Translations under genes and position numbers: made by a program
Shown: piece by piece, positions 52,765-56,032 of the stretch
How the letters are laid out: every line of letters starts with the position of its first letter
How positions within the stretch are numbered: position 1 is the stretch's first letter
The notes under the pieces: model-generated
Seen by the model: the letters and a program-made list of their open reading frames with translations, nothing else
What the model was told of the DNA's origin: nothing
Databases searched by the model: none
Source of the DNA: Kurthia senegalensis
GTDB lineage: Bacteria; Bacillota; Bacilli; Bacillales_A; Planococcaceae
Reading direction: 5' to 3'
DNA length: 56,032 bases
Assembly: GCF_000285595.1 (NCBI RefSeq)
Contig: NZ_HE611066.1
Coordinates: 28,167 to 84,198, forward strand

Positions 52765-54249
52765 TTAATAAAGTTTTTCTACAAACGAGGTAAAGGTGAT
52801 AGAACACAACCGTGTGTGTTTTTCAAAGACAATTTTTGCTGTCTCATCATAGCTTTTCCCTAATCGTACAGCTAATGGTTTAAATGGCGATGCCCCTTCA
52901 TGCAACCAATAAGCCACACCTACCGGTAAAGCATTTTTACTTTCCCTTGCATAAATAAGACCAAATAGGTTCCCAAAAGGATCACAGGCAAACGGCACAA
53001 ATGGCGCCGGCATATGGTCGCCCATCCGTTTCACATAGTCCAATACATAATCCGCGCTTGCTGGATTAAAGGATAGTAAATCGCCCACAAAGAGTTCGAT
53101 GCCGACACTTAAAAAATGTTGGTGCTCAAAACGGCCCCCGTTGATTGTACGGAAGAATTGAATAAAATCCTTAGGAAAGCGGACCTCTAACTGACGTTCA
53201 ACCTCACGTAGGCCTTCTAAGGCATCTTTTTCCTCCGTTCGATAAATGCCTGTTTGCTCAATGTCTGAGCGATCCACCCTATATTTGGTTGGGTCAGGAT
53301 CATGTGCCCACGTCGAACGACCTCCAGTGTGTACTACTAGATGCGCATAGGCATTGACTAACTGCATTTTCCCCGGTTCTTTGTGATGATGCCAAACTAA
53401 ACCTTTTAGCTTCGGCGCACCCGCCGCTAAATCCTGTAGCTGCATCGGTGTAAAGCGGGAGGCAGGTATCGCTCCTGTTTCGAGTGCTTCCTTGAGTTGA
53501 CGGAAACATTCTTCGAGCTGCACATCGCTTTCGCCTAAATAGAGTTCTTCGGGCAGTGTTGCGGTAAAGTATAAATTATTCCCCTCAAAAACAGGATGCC
53601 CATCTTCATACTCTACCGGTTCTGGAAGAAGCTTTTCAAAACCTGGCTCACTCGTACGAAGTAACGCCGCATAAGCCGCCTTTCTCTCTTCTTCAGCTTT
53701 TCTTCTTGCCTCTGATTCGGCCTTTTCGAGTGCTTCATATTCCTCATAAGTAATTAAATCTTTCGCAAACTCTGTAAAGTTTGCCGCTAAATAGCTTGTT
53801 GAGTGCTCACGTAAATGAGCAACAGCCTCCTCTTCCGTCAGGCCGTCATCCTCCATTAAATTTTCAATCGAATCGGAACCGTCATGCGTCCAATAGGCCA
53901 CGGTTGGATTTTCAGGACCGTCTACGTAATCAAAACAGAAATAGTCACCACCAGGTGTTGCAGCAAAAGGGACTAATTCTGTTGGCATTCTTCCTTGTTC
54001 TACATAATTATCTTTCGCTACTTTAAATGTTGCTATATAAGGTGCATCCTTTGAAGGAATCGTTAATAACTGTGAAAAAGAAAGTCCATCCCACGTAACA
54101 TTTTGCTCCAAATAGGCGCCAAAATAAGGGATTGCTTCATCAAGGAAATCTGCTGGCAGTTTCACTTGTAATTCTTCTTCTGCTTGTTTAATTTCTTGCG
54201 GTGTTGCGGGTTCTTTTACTTCGGACCAGTCAAATTGATTGAATATCAT
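52765..54249 (-). CDS. Double SUKH-domain protein, probable immunity protein (copy 3)
   Basis: 494 residues with the same three-part layout as 45299-46786: SUKH 1 (TPQEIKQAEEELQVKLPADF), charged helix, middle domain, SUKH 2 (RFPKDFIQFFRTINGGRFEHQHF). It ends SITFTSFVEKLY rather than AFTFTAFVEQLY. It has AAAAGGGGATTT upstream of the ATG. It is intact and lies between ankyrin/SUFU copies 4 and 5. Confidence 0.85.
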   Translation of the reverse strand: MIFNQFDWSEVKEPATPQEIKQAEEELQVKLPADFLDEAIPYFGAYLEQNVTWDGLSFSQLLTIPSKDAPYIATFKVAKDNYVEQGRMPTELVPFAATPGGDYFCFDYVDGPENPTVAYWTHDGSDSIENLMEDDGLTEEEAVAHLREHSTSYLAANFTEFAKDLITYEEYEALEKAESEARRKAEEERKAAYAALLRTSEPGFEKLLPEPVEYEDGHPVFEGNNLYFTATLPEELYLGESDVQLEECFRQLKEALETGAIPASRFTPMQLQDLAAGAPKLKGLVWHHHKEPGKMQLVNAYAHLVVHTGGRSTWAHDPDPTKYRVDRSDIEQTGIYRTEEKDALEGLREVERQLEVRFPKDFIQFFRTINGGRFEHQHFLSVGIELFVGDLLSFNPASADYVLDYVKRMGDHMPAPFVPFACDPFGNLFGLIYARESKNALPVGVAYWLHEGASPFKPLAVRLGKSYDETAKIVFEKHTRLCSITFTSFVEKLY

Positions 54250-54328
54250 CGTTCTAAATCCCCTTTTATCTTCTCTATGTAATTGCTCTACTAATACAAA
54301 AAGAAACGTAATTTTCTTCGCCTCTTTT
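54250..54328 (-). other. Spacer between copy 5 and SUKH gene, unlike the others
   Basis: This 79-base spacer has no ACACGGA hairpin and only a short TTAGTAGAG stretch, so the SUKH gene here may be read through from copy 5. Confidence 0.4.
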
Positions 54329-56032
54329 TTAAATAGACGGTGGTCGATTCACCACTAATACATGATCTGCCTGTTGTTTTTCTAACAACCGTAGTACATC
54401 AGCTGCATAAACCCCTTCCGCATAATCCATTTCAGATTCATAAATGGGGATAAGTTGATGTGCTACAATTAAAACTTTTTCTACAACTGTACCAGAAATA
54501 GAAAGTTCATTTGGTTCTCTTGCTAATAAATGGGTCATTTTTGTGTGATTCGATAAAATCTTTAATGCGTTCCCTTCAATAGGAAACGTTGTATAACGAT
54601 AAATATCCTGCATGTTTTCACGTACGCTATATCCAAATTCCGCCATCATGCGTAGAGGCCAGTTTTTTTCAGGAAGTGTCCATTCTTCTTCAGAAGCGAC
54701 CCAGTCTAAAGGCAATTTCATCATCATTTCATACGATCTATTGTGCGTCACATTTGGCGGGAGATGATTACTAACACCTAATGTGAAAACAACATAATAT
54801 GGATGTTTTTTCGTTGGATAAATAATGTTTCCTGTAATCGTAAGCGTCGGATTTTCTACTTCTAATAAATTTGACATTTGAATGGCAATCGGCCCATACT
54901 CTTTTTCGAAATTCTCCCGTACTTTATCCGCATTTATTACTGCTTTCTTTATCTTTGCCACCACTTTTGAATTAGGCTGCCCATCGTCTACCGGCTTCTC
55001 CACAACGGCAGGTCGTTGAAAATCAATGACTTCCTGTACTTTTGAAGCTGCTAATTTTTCCTGTAAGGCTGCATAACCATTTGCTTCCGCATACTGCCAT
55101 TCGGCTTTATATACCGGTATCAGTTCATCGATGCGGATGTCTTCGCCTTCTACTTGCAAGTGTTGAATATCTGAATCGGTAGGCGCTGAAATTAACATAC
55201 AACTTAAATGGGTTTCAATGCCGTACGGGTCTGCTAAATCCCCTTTATTGGGGACGATGACCCCTCGATTCGGCTGAACGCTTTCATCATGCGGAATACA
55301 CGCTAATTTAACTAACCAATTAATCGGCCATATTTTTTCTCGGTCTGTCCAGTCTACATCCCCGTCGAGCCAATCTGCCGGCACTTTCATCATATTTTCC
55401 ACATATAACAGGTTATAGCCAACCGCGCGGTCACTCATCCCTGTTGTAAATAAAACATAATACGGATGTTTGGTTGATGGGGCAATAATATGAGTCTGAA
55501 TGGGTACCTCAGACGGGAAGTTTTGATAATAGGTCGTTTGAATCGGACCGTACATCTCTTCGAAAGCCGCACGAATGACCGCATGACTAGATGGTTCTTC
55601 GTATTCATCTTCATAGTCTTCCTCATCTTCATAGTCTTCCTCTTCATCGTAGACTTCCTTAGGCGTTGTACGCGGCACATGATCGTCTGGTAAAGTCGCA
55701 TTATGGGCCTGAATGAGCGCTAAAATTTCCGTTTGATTTTGTTCTTTCGCCATCAGCTCAGCATCTTTTCGTTCAAAATAACGAATTGTTGTGTCCACAC
55801 CATGGTCGATTAATAGTTGAACGACCTCTTTATTTCCAGAAAGAATGGCACTGAATAGGACATCCTTATAGGGATGAGGGGACTCAAAATTTATCGTTGC
55901 CCCCTGTTGTAATAAATAGCGCACCATCTCATAATGTCCTTTTTCTGCAGCTGATACGATGGCTGTATCTTTATAAGGGAAGGATTCTTCATCGATATCC
56001 ATTCCACTTTCCAGTAGCCATTTCACAATCGC
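54329..56032 (-). CDS. Ankyrin / double SUFU protein (5' partial, copy 5)
   Basis: The frame is open to the last base of the window, so the N-terminus lies outside. The visible 567 residues start AIVKWLLESGMDIDEESFPYKDTAI and have ankyrin repeats, an acidic linker, SUFU 1 (IAPSTKHPYYVLFTTGMSDRAVGYNLL) and SUFU 2 (YYVVFTLGVSNHLPPN). It is the closest relative of the partial gene at 1-1686, in inverted orientation, and the outermost 17 bases are identical in both. The linker before SUFU 2 (KVVAKIKKAVINADKVRENF) is unlike the other copies. Role inferred as immunity. Confidence 0.75.
   Translation of the reverse strand, partial: AIVKWLLESGMDIDEESFPYKDTAIVSAAEKGHYEMVRYLLQQGATINFESPHPYKDVLFSAILSGNKEVVQLLIDHGVDTTIRYFERKDAELMAKEQNQTEILALIQAHNATLPDDHVPRTTPKEVYDEEEDYEDEEDYEDEYEEPSSHAVIRAAFEEMYGPIQTTYYQNFPSEVPIQTHIIAPSTKHPYYVLFTTGMSDRAVGYNLLYVENMMKVPADWLDGDVDWTDREKIWPINWLVKLACIPHDESVQPNRGVIVPNKGDLADPYGIETHLSCMLISAPTDSDIQHLQVEGEDIRIDELIPVYKAEWQYAEANGYAALQEKLAASKVQEVIDFQRPAVVEKPVDDGQPNSKVVAKIKKAVINADKVRENFEKEYGPIAIQMSNLLEVENPTLTITGNIIYPTKKHPYYVVFTLGVSNHLPPNVTHNRSYEMMMKLPLDWVASEEEWTLPEKNWPLRMMAEFGYSVRENMQDIYRYTTFPIEGNALKILSNHTKMTHLLAREPNELSISGTVVEKVLIVAHQLIPIYESEMDYAEGVYAADVLRLLEKQQADHVLVVNRPPSI

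Overview
The window looks like a low-GC Gram-positive chromosome of the Bacillales, most likely Planococcaceae/Caryophanaceae. The evidence is strong AGGAGG-type ribosome binding sites, TTG starts, a T-box upstream of thrS, LPxTG and LPxTG-like surface proteins, Lrp, MarR and RpiR regulators, and IS3 and IS6 transposase relics. The genus cannot be fixed from sequence alone. Both ends of the window lie inside near-identical copies of the same gene family in inverted orientation, and the first and last 17 bases are exact reverse complements, so this is probably a contig or region that breaks at repeats.

Layout. 1-3.3 kb: an ankyrin/SUFU protein (5'-truncated) and a double-SUKH protein whose start is frameshifted at an A7 tract. 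3.3-8.3 kb: DUF4166 protein, small secreted basic protein, LtrA-like membrane protein, S9 peptidase. 8.5-10 kb: a scar containing an IS3 transposase relic, an unknown truncated gene, the C-terminal piece of a defence-type helicase/nuclease, and half an Lrp/AsnC gene. 10-13.6 kb: DJ-1/PfpI protein with divergent Lrp regulator, then thrS with its T-box. 13.6-18.3 kb: GNAT, MFS, a small XRE regulator, a gutted response regulator fused to a membrane tail, and MarR plus a half-size MFS transporter. 18.4-21.9 kb: aldehyde dehydrogenase and a two-gene unit encoding a replication-initiator-like protein and an XRE protein. 22.1-29.2 kb: seven-gene acyl-CoA operon (NDP-forming acyl-CoA ligase, two MaoC-type proteins, Cys-less thiolase-like protein, DUF35 protein, two acyl-CoA dehydrogenases). 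29.4 kb: alpha/beta hydrolase. 30.6-36.2 kb: a giant LPxTG adhesin broken by one frameshift. 36.5-42 kb: gluconate genes (gntK, 6-phosphogluconate dehydrogenase, RpiR regulator, gntP) with an IS6 relic. 42.5-44.1 kb: CopC/CopD copper pair. 44.3-56 kb: an unknown gene followed by a tandem array of four ankyrin-SUFU-SUFU genes and two double-SUKH genes, all on the minus strand.

How the genes work together. SUFU and SUKH are established immunity-protein families of bacterial polymorphic toxin systems. The two arrays are therefore read as orphan polyimmunity loci; no toxin gene is visible in the window. They share mosaic sequence, a recurring terminator-spacer module and A7-tract frameshifts, which suggests active recombination and slippage. 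The acyl-CoA operon has the same gene classes as the actinobacterial igr operon for the last sterol side-chain cycle (heteromeric dehydrogenase, heteromeric hydratase, Ltp2/DUF35 retro-aldolase). It may shorten a branched or cyclic acyl-CoA by retro-aldol cleavage; the substrate is unknown. The gluconate genes form a complete uptake, phosphorylation and oxidation route, and gntK and gntP share an operator-like motif.
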